From Clostridia bacterium (GTDB lineage: Bacteria; Bacillota; Clostridia; Oscillospirales; Acutalibacteraceae): a stretch of 36,930 nucleotides of DNA. The notes beneath the pieces are model-generated. The model made no database searches, was not told where the DNA came from, and saw nothing but the letters and a program-made list of their open reading frames with translations. Shown piece by piece: positions 22,516-30,993 of this stretch. Both the position numbers and the translations under genes were made by a program. Location of the stretch: contig CAAGJJ010000068.1 of NCBI GenBank assembly GCA_900770165.1, positions 1 through 36,930 of the forward strand. The letters run 5' to 3'. The first letter of the stretch is position 1. Each line of letters opens with the position of its first letter.

Positions 22516-23856
22516 GTGTATAACAAAAACAGTTTGCCTCTTTTTAATGCTCTTAATAATCATAAATTGCTTAAAAGATCATCATTTCATACGCCTGGTC
22601 ATAAAAATAACTTAAAAAATTTTTATAAAAATCTATTAGAATTAGATTATACAGAATTACCTGATACAGATAGTCTATACGAACCAGAATCGGCAATATT
22701 GGAAGCAGAAAAATTAACTGCTAATTTATTTGGTGTTGAAAAAACAGCATTTTCTGCAGGGGGATGCACTCTGTGTATACAGTCGATGTTAAAGTTAGTT
22801 TCACAGAATGGGAAAAAAATAATATGTGGAAGGACAATACATAAATCGGCAATAAATACTATAGCGCTTTTAGGCTTGGAACCTATATGGATAATTCCGC
22901 ATAAAGATGCAGGAAACTTTTTACCAGGCAGAATTCAAAGTGAAGATGTAAAAAAAGCTTTAGAAAATAACGAAGATATTAGTGCGGTTTATATTACAAG
23001 TCCAGACTATTTTGGCGTTATTTCAGATATTAAGTCTATATCGAAAGAATGCAATAAGTTTAATGTTCCATTAATAGTTGATAATGCACACGGGTCACAT
23101 TTAATGTTTTTAGAAGAAAATTTACACCCAATAAAATTAGGCGCTTCAATGACAGCTTGCTCAGGGCATAAGACCTTACCTATTTTAACGGGTGGAGCAT
23201 GGCTGAATATAAATGATAAAAGGTTTATAAATGATGTAAAAGGAGCTATGGCATTGTTTGGGTCAACTAGTCCATCTTATCCAATTATGGCTAGTTTAGA
23301 TTTATGTAGGCTATGGCTTGAAAACGAAGGAAAAGAATCGTTTGAAAAACTAAGAGAAAAGGTAGATAAAATTAAACAACTCATTTTGAATAAAGGCATG
23401 CAAATACCTAGTGGAGTATGTGACCCTGTAAGAATTAGTTTTAGCCCACTTAATATTGGAATTACAGGAATTGAAATGGCAGAAATATTAAGAAATAGTG
23501 GAATAGAGCCGGAATATGCGAATTATGCTTACATTGTTCTAATAGCTACGCCATTTAATAAAGACGAAGATTTTAAAAGATTAGAAAAAGCTATAGTGAA
23601 TTTAAAAAAAGGACAACCTTTGGCGGTAAGAGAATATACTTCTTTTTTGCCAAAACCGAAACTTTCGCCAAGAAATGCTATTTTATCTAGAAGCAAGACT
23701 GTTAGAATTAAAGATGCTTTGGGTAAGGTCGCAGCAGAAACATTATGTCCATGTCCGCCAGGAATACCAATTGTTATGCCAGGAGAAATAATAGATAGAA
23801 AGTGTATAGAACTTTTATTAAACTATAGCTATTCTTTTATAAAAGTGGTATTATAA
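22516..23856 (+). CDS. yaaO: YaaO-like PLP-dependent Orn/Lys/Arg decarboxylase family protein
   Basis: Fold-type I PLP enzyme of the amino-acid decarboxylase major-domain family, 446 aa. Visible motifs: FHTPGHKNN near the N-terminus, IVDNAHGSH (PLP ring Asp) and CSGHKTLPILTGG, whose lysine should form the PLP Schiff base. A C-terminal decarboxylase-like part follows (CPCPPGIPIVMPGE). The substrate (lysine, arginine or ornithine) cannot be told. GTG 22516 or TTG 22513 may be the start; AGGAGGG at 22501-22507 favours GTG by spacing. It heads a cluster with darA, holB, ricT, trmN6 and rsmI that parallels Bacillus yaaO-tmk-yaaQ-yaaR-holB-yaaT. Confidence 0.88.
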   Translation: MYNKNSLPLFNALNNHKLLKRSSFHTPGHKNNLKNFYKNLLELDYTELPDTDSLYEPESAILEAEKLTANLFGVEKTAFSAGGCTLCIQSMLKLVSQNGKKIICGRTIHKSAINTIALLGLEPIWIIPHKDAGNFLPGRIQSEDVKKALENNEDISAVYITSPDYFGVISDIKSISKECNKFNVPLIVDNAHGSHLMFLEENLHPIKLGASMTACSGHKTLPILTGGAWLNINDKRFINDVKGAMALFGSTSPSYPIMASLDLCRLWLENEGKESFEKLREKVDKIKQLILNKGMQIPSGVCDPVRISFSPLNIGITGIEMAEILRNSGIEPEYANYAYIVLIATPFNKDEDFKRLEKAIVNLKKGQPLAVREYTSFLPKPKLSPRNAILSRSKTVRIKDALGKVAAETLCPCPPGIPIVMPGEIIDRKCIELLLNYSYSFIKVVL

Positions 23857-23894
23857 ATATTAATTATTACCCATTTCGAATTGGAGGACTTATA

Positions 23895-24218
23895 ATGAAA
23901 CTGGTTTTGGCAATTGTTGGAAATGATGATCAGGCAGCTGTTTTATCTGCACTAACAGCAGAAAGCTTTCAGGCTACTAAGCTGGCAACAACAGGAGGCT
24001 TTTTAAAAGCGGGAAATACAACATTTTTAATAGGAGTAGAAGATAATAAAGTGAATAGGGTTATTGAAATAATTACTGAATATAGCAGTAAACGAACTCA
24101 AGTAGTTCCTTCTTCTACAGCTATGGATGTTGGCATGTATACATCGTTCCCTATAGAGATAACTGTTGGTGGGGCAACAATATTTGTTTTAAATGTTGAA
24201 CATTATGAAAAAATCTAA
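23895..24218 (+). CDS. darA: Cyclic di-AMP receptor DarA (PstA/YaaQ)
   Basis: PII-like trimeric protein of 107 aa that binds the second messenger c-di-AMP; its downstream target is unknown even in model species. The family motifs are clear: KLVLAIVGNDDQ at the N-terminus, then ATKLATTGGFLKAGNTTFLIG, with the TTGGFL loop that forms the nucleotide site. TTGGAGG precedes ATG 23895. Its position between yaaO and holB is the same as in Bacillus (yaaQ), although tmk and yaaR are missing here. Confidence 0.94.
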   Translation: MKLVLAIVGNDDQAAVLSALTAESFQATKLATTGGFLKAGNTTFLIGVEDNKVNRVIEIITEYSSKRTQVVPSSTAMDVGMYTSFPIEITVGGATIFVLNVEHYEKI

Positions 24219-24265
24219 AACAGTAGTTTGGGGTGTGTATGTTTACCCTAGGAGGAAAACAAACT

Positions 24266-25150
24266 ATGGATTTTAGAGATATTTTAGAAAGATATTCTTT
24301 AAATGAAAAGATTCTTAATAACTTTAGTGGCAAAAGAGTGCCGCATGCAATAATAATTGAAGGCTTTTCTAGTGAGGAAGATGATATTAGACTAGCTATA
24401 GCAAAAATAATATCTGCTTTTTTAATGTGCAAAAATGAAAACGAAAAGCCGTGTTTTAATTGTAATAGCTGTAATAAAATATTTGCAGATAATCATCCTG
24501 ATGTTATAAAAATTGGGGATAATGGTCTTGCAAAGTCTTTTCATATTGACAAAATTAGAGAATTAAGACAAGATGTATTTATAATACCTAATGAATCAAA
24601 CTACAAGGTTTATATTCTTGATTATTCCGACAATATGACAGCTGCAGCACAAAATGCATTGCTTAAAGTCCTTGAAGAACCACCAAAAAGTGTTATATTT
24701 ATCTTAATTTGCAAGTCATCGAAAAATTTAATACAGACTATTAAATCAAGATGCCAAATATTTTCATTTGAAATTAATGAAAATAAAATGTATGATAAAA
24801 AGACAGAAGACTGTGTTAAAGATATAATAAATGGATTAGTTTCTGTAAATGAATGGGAACTTATGCTAGCTACATCTAAGCTAATAAAAGATAAATTGCT
24901 ATTAAAGAATGTTTTGGATATTTTAATTGATATTTTTAGTGAAGCGGTTAGAGAATCGTTTGAAGCGAGTTCTAGTAATAAAATTTTTGCGGAAGAGTCA
25001 AAAATTTTATCGGCAAGGTTGACAAAATTATCGTTAATTAAATCTATTGAGGTACTTGAAAATACAAAAGATATGCTTGAAAAAAATGCAAATATGAATT
25101 TGTTGATTTCAACAATGTGTGCGAATATGAGGTCATGTTCAGTTATATAA
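24266..25150 (+). CDS. holB: DNA polymerase III delta-prime subunit
   Basis: Clamp-loader subunit (294 aa). N-terminal AAA+ fold: RVPHAIIIEG, a zinc-binding segment with CFNCNSC and upstream Cys, DNHPDVIKIG, YKVYILDYSDNMTAAAQNALLKVLEEPP (sensor region, abbreviated here by its two ends), and the SRC motif (KSRCQIF). The P-loop that Bacillus HolB retains (GTGKK type) is replaced by FSSEEDDI, so it probably does not bind ATP, as in E. coli delta-prime. ATG 24266 is used because AGGAGG lies about 10 nt upstream; ATG 24239 or GTG 24233 would add unlikely residues. Confidence 0.9.
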   Translation: MDFRDILERYSLNEKILNNFSGKRVPHAIIIEGFSSEEDDIRLAIAKIISAFLMCKNENEKPCFNCNSCNKIFADNHPDVIKIGDNGLAKSFHIDKIRELRQDVFIIPNESNYKVYILDYSDNMTAAAQNALLKVLEEPPKSVIFILICKSSKNLIQTIKSRCQIFSFEINENKMYDKKTEDCVKDIINGLVSVNEWELMLATSKLIKDKLLLKNVLDILIDIFSEAVRESFEASSSNKIFAEESKILSARLTKLSLIKSIEVLENTKDMLEKNANMNLLISTMCANMRSCSVI

Positions 25151-25199
25151 ATTTTGGTTTTTCTTTATATATAAGGAGTTAATTATAGAGGAGATTGCT

Positions 25200-26063
25200 A
25201 TGGCAAAAGTGATAGGAGTAAGATTTAAAGAAGTAGGAAAGGTCTATTATTTTGAACCGGTTAATAAACCTTTAAAAATAGGAGACAAAGTAATTGTTGA
25301 AACAGCAAGAGGAATTGAATGTGGCTTTGTAGCTATGGAAACAAAAAAAATAAATAATGAGCAAATTACACATCCATTAAAAAAAATAATTAGAATTGCA
25401 AATGAATCTGATATTAAAAAACTTAAAGAGAACAAACGAAAAGAAAAAGAAGCCTTTAACATTTGTTTAAAAAAAATCAATAAACATAAGCTGGACATGA
25501 AGCTTATAGATGTTGAATATACTTTTGACAATAATAAAATTTTATTTTATTTTACGGCAGAAGGTAGGGTAGACTTTAGGGAGTTAGTAAAAGATTTAGC
25601 GTCTGTATTTAGAACTAGAATTGAGTTAAGACAAATAGGTGTAAGAGACGAGTCTAAGATAATAGGGGGCTTAGGCATTTGTGGTAGACCATTTTGTTGT
25701 TCATCATTTTTAGGTGAATTTCAACCTGTATCTATTAAAATGGCGAAAGAACAAGGACTATCGCTTAATCCTACAAAAATATCTGGAACATGTGGAAGGC
25801 TTATGTGTTGCTTAAAATATGAGCAGGAGGCATATACCGAACTTCTTAAGAAAACTCCTAAGATAGGTGCTATAGTTGATACTCCGGAAGGCAGAGGAGT
25901 TATTATTGACCAAAACCTTTTAACGGGAAAGCTTACTGTTAGAATGGATAGAGATCCAGAGGCAGCACCGTTGGGGTTTGATGTGGGTCAGGTTACTACT
26001 ATTAAAGATGCAAGAATTAAGGTAAAGAAAGAAGAATTAGAAGAATTAAAAGGACTTGAATAA
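25200..26063 (+). CDS. ricT: PSP1-domain protein RicT (YaaT)
   Basis: In Bacillus, RicT (YaaT) joins RicA and RicF in a complex carrying [4Fe-4S] clusters that aids mRNA processing with RNase Y and affects phosphorelay, sporulation and competence. The 287-aa protein starts VIGVRFKEVGKVYYFEP, has the PSP1 domain in the middle, and the conserved cysteine groups GICGRPFCC and CGRLMCCLKYE near residues 159-203. AGAGGAG precedes ATG 25200. It follows holB by 49 nt. A long lysine-rich helical segment lies at about residues 70-105. Confidence 0.94.
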   Translation: MAKVIGVRFKEVGKVYYFEPVNKPLKIGDKVIVETARGIECGFVAMETKKINNEQITHPLKKIIRIANESDIKKLKENKRKEKEAFNICLKKINKHKLDMKLIDVEYTFDNNKILFYFTAEGRVDFRELVKDLASVFRTRIELRQIGVRDESKIIGGLGICGRPFCCSSFLGEFQPVSIKMAKEQGLSLNPTKISGTCGRLMCCLKYEQEAYTELLKKTPKIGAIVDTPEGRGVIIDQNLLTGKLTVRMDRDPEAAPLGFDVGQVTTIKDARIKVKKEELEELKGLE

Positions 26064-26127
26064 GTGATATAAGGATATAAAATCTAAATTTAACATTTAT
26101 TTTATAAAAAAAAGTCCAAAAAGTATG

Positions 26128-26155
26128 TTGCATTTTAGAAATAGAATGTTACAAT
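26128..26155 (+). promoter_or_regulatory. Promoter of the ferredoxin gene
   Basis: TTGCAT (26128-26133), 16-nt spacer, and TACAAT (26150-26155) with an extended -10 TG at 26147-26148. Confidence 0.75.
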
Positions 26156-26187
26156 AAGAGAGTAAAATAAAAGGGGGTGTTATTTCA

Positions 26188-26358
26188 ATGGCATACAAAA
26201 TTTCAGATGAATGCATCTCTTGTGGTGCGTGTGAGGCAGAATGCCCTGTAAAGGCTATTTCCGAAGGAGACGATAAATACGTTATAAATTCGGATGCTTG
26301 TATAGAATGTGGGGCATGTGCTGATGTTTGTCCTGTAGCGGCACCAGCTCAAGATTAA
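26188..26358 (+). CDS. 2[4Fe-4S] ferredoxin (56 aa)
   Basis: Classic clostridial-type low-potential electron carrier. Two CxxCxxCxxxCP motifs are seen: C9, C12, C15, C19 and C38, C41, C44, C48, each followed by proline, which fits two cubane clusters. The protein starts MAYKISDEC and ends APAQD. AAGGGGGTG lies before ATG 26188. It has its own promoter and a strong terminator, so it is transcribed independently although placed inside the holB-ricT-rsmI cluster. Partner enzymes cannot be deduced. Confidence 0.97.
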   Translation: MAYKISDECISCGACEAECPVKAISEGDDKYVINSDACIECGACADVCPVAAPAQD

Positions 26359-26370
26359 TTAAATCTTAAA

Positions 26371-26406
26371 AAATGACGAAGCTACTGTGCTTCGTCATTT
26401 TTGTTT
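26371..26406 (+). terminator. Terminator of the ferredoxin gene
   Basis: AAATGACGAAGC (26371-26382) pairs perfectly with GCTTCGTCATTT (26389-26400), followed by TTGTTTT. Confidence 0.92.
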
Positions 26407-26434
26407 TGTGTTATCTGAAAGGATGGTTTAACTG

Positions 26435-27187
26435 ATGTTCCTAAAGGAAAATGAGAAAATAGAGCCATTAGGAGGAACTATAAATGTTATAGTATCTGAT
26501 ATACATAAATTTTGGACGGATACAGTGCTTCTTGCGAACTTTTCACAACCTAAAAAATATGAAAAAGCTGTAGATCTTGGTTCGGGATGTGGAACTATAC
26601 CGCTTTTATGGAATAGAGATAATTCAACAAATCATACTGTAGCTGTTGAAATACAAGAAGATGCATGTGATATGTTAAGAAGATCTGTTGAGCTAAATAA
26701 TCTTCAAAATAAAATAACAGTTTTACATGAGGATTTAAAAAATCTTAAAGGAAAATTAGATTTTGGAGTTTATGATTTGGTAGTTTGTAACCCTCCTTAT
26801 AAAGCAATAGGAACGGGAATTGTAAATACGATAGAACAAAAAAGAACTGCAAGACATGAAGAAACTTGTACAATAAAAGATATTACGGATATGGCAGCAA
26901 AACTTTTGAAATTTTCAGGAAGATTCTGTTTATGTTTAAGACCAGAGCGTCTCTGCGATGTTGTAGAAAGCATGAGAGCATCGGATATAGAGCCAAAGAG
27001 ATTAAGATTTGTGCAGCAAAGGTTAAACAAGGCGCCAAAACTATTTTTAATAGAAGGAAAAAAAGGTGCAAAACCTTCTGGTCTTGTTACCATGCCTGCG
27101 TTAATAATAGAGGATGAGTTTGGAAATAATTCTGAAGAAATGATGAAAATATATGGTTCATACAAAGACGATGTAAAATATAGATAA
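26435..27187 (+). CDS. trmN6: tRNA1(Val) adenine-N6-methyltransferase-like protein (YabB/TrmN6)
   Basis: SAM-dependent N6-adenine methyltransferase of 250 aa. SAM-binding motif I is VDLGSGCGTIPLL (about residues 46-58), the acidic end of motif II is in AVEIQED, and the catalytic NPPY lies near residue 119. Relatives (E. coli YfiC, Bacillus YabB) modify A37 of tRNA-Val. AAAGGA is 11 nt before ATG 26435. It precedes rsmI by a short gap, the order found in Bacillus (yabB-yazA-yabC) but without yazA. Confidence 0.9.
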   Translation: MFLKENEKIEPLGGTINVIVSDIHKFWTDTVLLANFSQPKKYEKAVDLGSGCGTIPLLWNRDNSTNHTVAVEIQEDACDMLRRSVELNNLQNKITVLHEDLKNLKGKLDFGVYDLVVCNPPYKAIGTGIVNTIEQKRTARHEETCTIKDITDMAAKLLKFSGRFCLCLRPERLCDVVESMRASDIEPKRLRFVQQRLNKAPKLFLIEGKKGAKPSGLVTMPALIIEDEFGNNSEEMMKIYGSYKDDVKYR

Positions 27188-27210
27188 TAGTTATAAAAAG
27201 GATGATTAAT

Positions 27211-28032
27211 TTGGCAGGAAAGTTATTTTTAGTAGGTACTCCTATAGGTAACTTAGGGGATATGTCTAAAAGAGCTATAGAAACTATAGAAAATTGTGAT
27301 TTTATTGCAGCTGAAGATACAAGAGTAACTATGAAATTACTTAACTATTTTAATATAAAAAAACCAATGATAAGCTATTTTGAACATAATAAGGCTAAAA
27401 GAACAGAGGAAATATGCAAACGTATAGAGGATGGAGAAATATGCGTTTTGGTTTCTGATGCTGGTATGCCAGCAATATCAGATCCTGGTGAAGACTTAGT
27501 AAAGAGATGTGTAGAGCTTGGGATAGATGTAAAGGTGGTACCGGGACCAAGTGCGGTTATTTCGGCGATTGTACTTTCTTGCCTGCCCACTGGGAGATTT
27601 ACATTTGAAGGTTTTTTAAGTATGAATAAAAAACGCAGGTTAGAACACCTTGAAAGTATTAAATGTGAGAAAAGAACAATGGTGTTTTATGAAGCTCCAC
27701 ATAAACTTTCTCAAACATTGATTGACCTATACAATACATTGGGAAATAGAGATATTTCTATAGTTAGAGAAATTACGAAGGTACATGAAGAGGTAATAAG
27801 GACAAACTTATTATCTGCTTCTGAAAAATATAAAGAGGAGAAGCTCAAGGGAGAGATTGTTTTAGTTATAAGTGGGGCTGACGATGAAGATGAAAACGAG
27901 TATACATTAGAGGATGCAGAAAAAATTGCGTTGTCTTACATTGAAGAAGGGTTATCTATTTCAGAGGCATCGAAAAAAGCTTCTAAAATAACAGGAATAA
28001 AAAAAGGAGAAATATATAAAAATCTTATGTAA
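27211..28032 (+). CDS. rsmI: 16S rRNA (cytidine-1402-2'-O)-methyltransferase RsmI
   Basis: Tetrapyrrole-methylase-fold enzyme that 2'-O-methylates C1402 in the ribosomal P site. Marks: KLFLVGTPIGNLGDMS at the N-terminus, AAEDTRVT, SDAGMPAISDPG (SAM-binding) and VPGPSAV. The length of 273 aa is typical. TTG 27211 is proposed as start, since AAAAGGATG lies at proper distance; the ATG at 27202 is inside that site. A helical C-terminal domain follows (SEASKKASKITGIKKGEIY). A terminator shared with lepA follows. Confidence 0.95.
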   Translation: MAGKLFLVGTPIGNLGDMSKRAIETIENCDFIAAEDTRVTMKLLNYFNIKKPMISYFEHNKAKRTEEICKRIEDGEICVLVSDAGMPAISDPGEDLVKRCVELGIDVKVVPGPSAVISAIVLSCLPTGRFTFEGFLSMNKKRRLEHLESIKCEKRTMVFYEAPHKLSQTLIDLYNTLGNRDISIVREITKVHEEVIRTNLLSASEKYKEEKLKGEIVLVISGADDEDENEYTLEDAEKIALSYIEEGLSISEASKKASKITGIKKGEIYKNLM

Positions 28033-28038
28033 AACAAA

Positions 28039-28082
28039 AACTCCGTTAAGTATTGAAAAATACCTTAACAGAGTTAATTTTA
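28039..28082. terminator. Terminator between convergent rsmI and lepA
   Basis: AACTC-GTTAAG (28039-28050) pairs with CTTAAC-GAGTT (28064-28075) with one mismatch and one bulge; AATTTTAATTT follows. Confidence 0.75.
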
Positions 28083-28091
28083 ATTTATAAT

Positions 28092-29903
28092 TTAATCTTC
28101 ATCTAGTTTTAAAACAGCCATGAATGCATCTTGAGGGACTTCAACACTTCCTAATTGACGCATTCTTTTTTTGCCTTCCTTTTGTTTTTCAAGCAGTTTT
28201 TTCTTTCTAGTTATGTCTCCACCATAGCACTTCGCAAGAACATCTTTTCTAACAGCTTTAACAGTTTCTCTTGCTATGATTTTCCCACCTATGCATGCTT
28301 GTATGGGGACTTCAAATAATTGACGAGGAATTTTTGTTTTTAACTTTTCAGCCATTTTTCTTCCTCTGGTGTATGCTTTATCTTTATGAATGATAAATGA
28401 TAAGGCATCAACTATTTCGCCGTTTAACATCATATCGAGTTTGACAAGGTCAGATTTTTGATATCCGGCTAATTCATAGTCGAATGAAGCATATCCTCTG
28501 GTTCTTGATTTTAATGTATCAAAAAAGTCGTATATAATTTCATTAAGAGGGAGAACATAATGAATATCGACTCTATCTGAATCAATATACTTCATGTCTT
28601 TAAAGACGCCTCTTCTATCCTGGCAAAGTTCCATTATATTTCCAACATATTCTGAAGGCGCATATATATGGGCGTTTGTTATAGGTTCCTCTGCTTGGAG
28701 TATATGAGCAGGGTCTGGATAATTTGTGGGGTTGTCTACATAAATGACTTCTGAATCGGTTTTAGTTATTTTATAAATAACACTTGGAGCGGTTGTAATA
28801 AGGTCGAGGTTATATTCTCTTTCAAGCCTTTCCTGAATTATTTCCATGTGTAAAAGCCCCAAGAATCCACACCTAAAGCCAAATCCTAACGCTATAGAAG
28901 TTTCAGCCTCAAATGAAAGAGATGCATCATTAAGTTTAAGTTTTTCTAAAGCATCACGTAAGTCTGCATATTTTGCTCCGTCTGCGGGATATATGCCACA
29001 AAATACCATTGGATTAACAGCTCTATATCCAGGAAGGGGTTCTGATGCCGGTTTTTTAGCAAGCGTAACAGTGTCGCCCACTCGCGCGTCAGTTACCGAT
29101 TTAATTGACGCTGCTATATATCCAACTTCGCCAGCTGCAAGTTCTGAAGAAGGGTCGAGTGAAGTAGCACGTAAATACCCACATTCCACTACGGTGAAAG
29201 ATGTCCCAACAGCCATCATTTTGATTTCATCTCCGGGCTTAACTTTACCGTCCATAATTCTTATATAGATAATTACGCCCTTATAAGGATCGTAAAAAGA
29301 ATCGAATATAAGTGCTTTAAGAGGAGCATTTTCATCGCCTGTAGGGGCAGGTATATTGGTTACTACACTTTCTAAAACAGCTTTTATATTTTCTCCGGTT
29401 TTTGCAGATACTTTTGGTGCATCATCTGCAGGGATTCCAATTACATCTTCAATTTCATTTTTTACGCGTTCAGGGTCGGCGCTTGGAAGATCAATTTTAT
29501 TTATAACGGGGACGATTTCAAGTCCGGCATCAACAGCAAGATAAGTATTTGCAAGAGTTTGTGCCTCGATGCCTTGGGAAGCATCTACAACAAGAATGGC
29601 GCCTTCACATGCAGCAAGTGAGCGCGAGACTTCATAATTGAAATCAACATGGCCGGGAGTATCTATTAAATTAAAAATATACTCCTTTCCATCATTTGCT
29701 TTATATAAAAGGGTTACAGCATGAGATTTTATAGTAATGCCTCGCTCTCTTTCAAGATCCATATTATCAAGCAATTGGTCAGACATATCTCTTGAAGAAA
29801 CAGATTGAGTTTGTTCTAAAATTCTGTCTGCAAGGGTAGATTTCCCGTGATCTATGTGGGCTATTATACTAAAATTTCTTATTTGCTCGCGTTTAACTGA
29901 CAA
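28092..29903 (-). CDS. lepA: Elongation factor 4 (LepA)
   Basis: Translational GTPase that acts on ribosomes, linked to back-translocation and 30S assembly. The 603-aa length is standard. G1 AHIDHGKSTLADR, G2 with RERGITIKSHA, G3 DTPGHVDF and G4 NKIDL are all present. The unique C-terminal domain ends with YGGDITRKKKLLEKQKEGKK. TTG 29903 is proposed as start because AGGATGTGAT lies 8 nt upstream; GTG 29912 would fall inside that site. It is monocistronic, divergent from znuA; in some relatives it lies next to hemN. Confidence 0.97.
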   Translation of the reverse strand: MSVKREQIRNFSIIAHIDHGKSTLADRILEQTQSVSSRDMSDQLLDNMDLERERGITIKSHAVTLLYKANDGKEYIFNLIDTPGHVDFNYEVSRSLAACEGAILVVDASQGIEAQTLANTYLAVDAGLEIVPVINKIDLPSADPERVKNEIEDVIGIPADDAPKVSAKTGENIKAVLESVVTNIPAPTGDENAPLKALIFDSFYDPYKGVIIYIRIMDGKVKPGDEIKMMAVGTSFTVVECGYLRATSLDPSSELAAGEVGYIAASIKSVTDARVGDTVTLAKKPASEPLPGYRAVNPMVFCGIYPADGAKYADLRDALEKLKLNDASLSFEAETSIALGFGFRCGFLGLLHMEIIQERLEREYNLDLITTAPSVIYKITKTDSEVIYVDNPTNYPDPAHILQAEEPITNAHIYAPSEYVGNIMELCQDRRGVFKDMKYIDSDRVDIHYVLPLNEIIYDFFDTLKSRTRGYASFDYELAGYQKSDLVKLDMMLNGEIVDALSFIIHKDKAYTRGRKMAEKLKTKIPRQLFEVPIQACIGGKIIARETVKAVRKDVLAKCYGGDITRKKKLLEKQKEGKKRMRQLGSVEVPQDAFMAVLKLDED

Positions 29904-30002
29904 GCCTATCACATCCTAATTTTTACTTAATATCATTTTATCATATATTTACAAAAAGTTGAATACTGAATGCAATGCTGTTCTTAAATTAACAAGGCTA
30001 AA

Positions 30003-30031
30003 TTGACACAAGGTATAAACTGTATTATTAT
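30003..30031 (+). promoter_or_regulatory. Promoter of the znuACB operon
   Basis: TTGACA (30003-30008) and TATTAT (30026-30031) with a 17-nt spacer, about 35 nt before the start codon. No clear Zur or Fur palindrome was found in the region. Confidence 0.85.
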
Positions 30032-30069
30032 ATATTGGTATTGTCTTTAAAAATTTGGAGGTGCTCTTT

Positions 30070-30993
30070 TTGAAATTAAAAAAACTTCTAGCTATTATAC
30101 TTACTGTATTATTAGCTGTGAATTTCACTTCTTGTACAAGAAAAACTAATTCCAACAAATTAAAGCTTGTCACATCTTTTTATCCAATATATATTATGGC
30201 TCTTAACATTACAGATGGTGTAGATAAAGTAGAGCTTGTAAATATGGCAGAGCAAAATACAGGGTGTCTCCATGATTTTCAACTTAGAACTGAAGATATG
30301 AAAAATATTGAAAGTGCAAATGCTCTTATTATAAATGGTGCAGGTATGGAGTCTTTTTTAGATAAAATTCTAGAAGAAATTCCTAATAAACCTATTATCG
30401 ATTCAAGTATAGGAATTGATTTATTAAAAAGCGAAGGTCACCATCACGATGAAGATGATGACCATGATGATCATGATGATTCAGTTAATTCACATATTTG
30501 GGTGTCTGTTTCAAATTATATTAAACAAGTTAGGAATATATCAGAGGGAATTATTTCCCTTGACCCCGAAAATAAAGTAAAATATCAAAGCAATACTGAA
30601 GAGTATATAAGTAAACTATATGAACTTAGAGACGAAATGCACAATGGACTTAATGATATCGCAAAAAGAGACATAATAACTCTTCATGAATCGTTTGACT
30701 ATTTTGCAAATGAGTTTAATTTGAATATAGAAGCAGTAATAAACCATGAACCTAACACAGAACCAAGCTCTAAAGAGATTAAAGAAACAATTGAAGTTAT
30801 AAACAAAGAAGGAAACAATATTCCATTGTTTGTGGAACCTCAGTATCCGAGTACATCGGCCGAGATTATTTCCAGAGAAACAGGCGCTAAGATATATATG
30901 CTAGATTCCTGCGTAACGGGAGATATTTCAAAGAATGCTTATATAGAAGCTATGAAAAAGAATTTGTCTGTTTTGAAGGAGGCATTGTCTTAG
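30070..30993 (+). CDS. znuA: Zinc ABC transporter substrate-binding lipoprotein
   Basis: Cluster A-I metal-binding protein (307 aa) that captures Zn2+ (possibly Mn2+) outside the membrane. A lipoprotein signal (KKLLAIILTVLLAVNFTSC) gives a lipidated Cys. Metal-ligand regions fit ZnuA/AdcA: CLHDFQL, SHIWVS and TLHESFDYF, plus an acidic residue in VEPQYPS. The loop HHHDEDDDHDDHDD, rich in His and Asp, is typical for zinc rather than manganese proteins. TTG 30070 follows GGAGGTG (30058-30064). It is first of a three-gene overlapping operon. Confidence 0.93.
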   Translation: MKLKKLLAIILTVLLAVNFTSCTRKTNSNKLKLVTSFYPIYIMALNITDGVDKVELVNMAEQNTGCLHDFQLRTEDMKNIESANALIINGAGMESFLDKILEEIPNKPIIDSSIGIDLLKSEGHHHDEDDDHDDHDDSVNSHIWVSVSNYIKQVRNISEGIISLDPENKVKYQSNTEEYISKLYELRDEMHNGLNDIAKRDIITLHESFDYFANEFNLNIEAVINHEPNTEPSSKEIKETIEVINKEGNNIPLFVEPQYPSTSAEIISRETGAKIYMLDSCVTGDISKNAYIEAMKKNLSVLKEALS

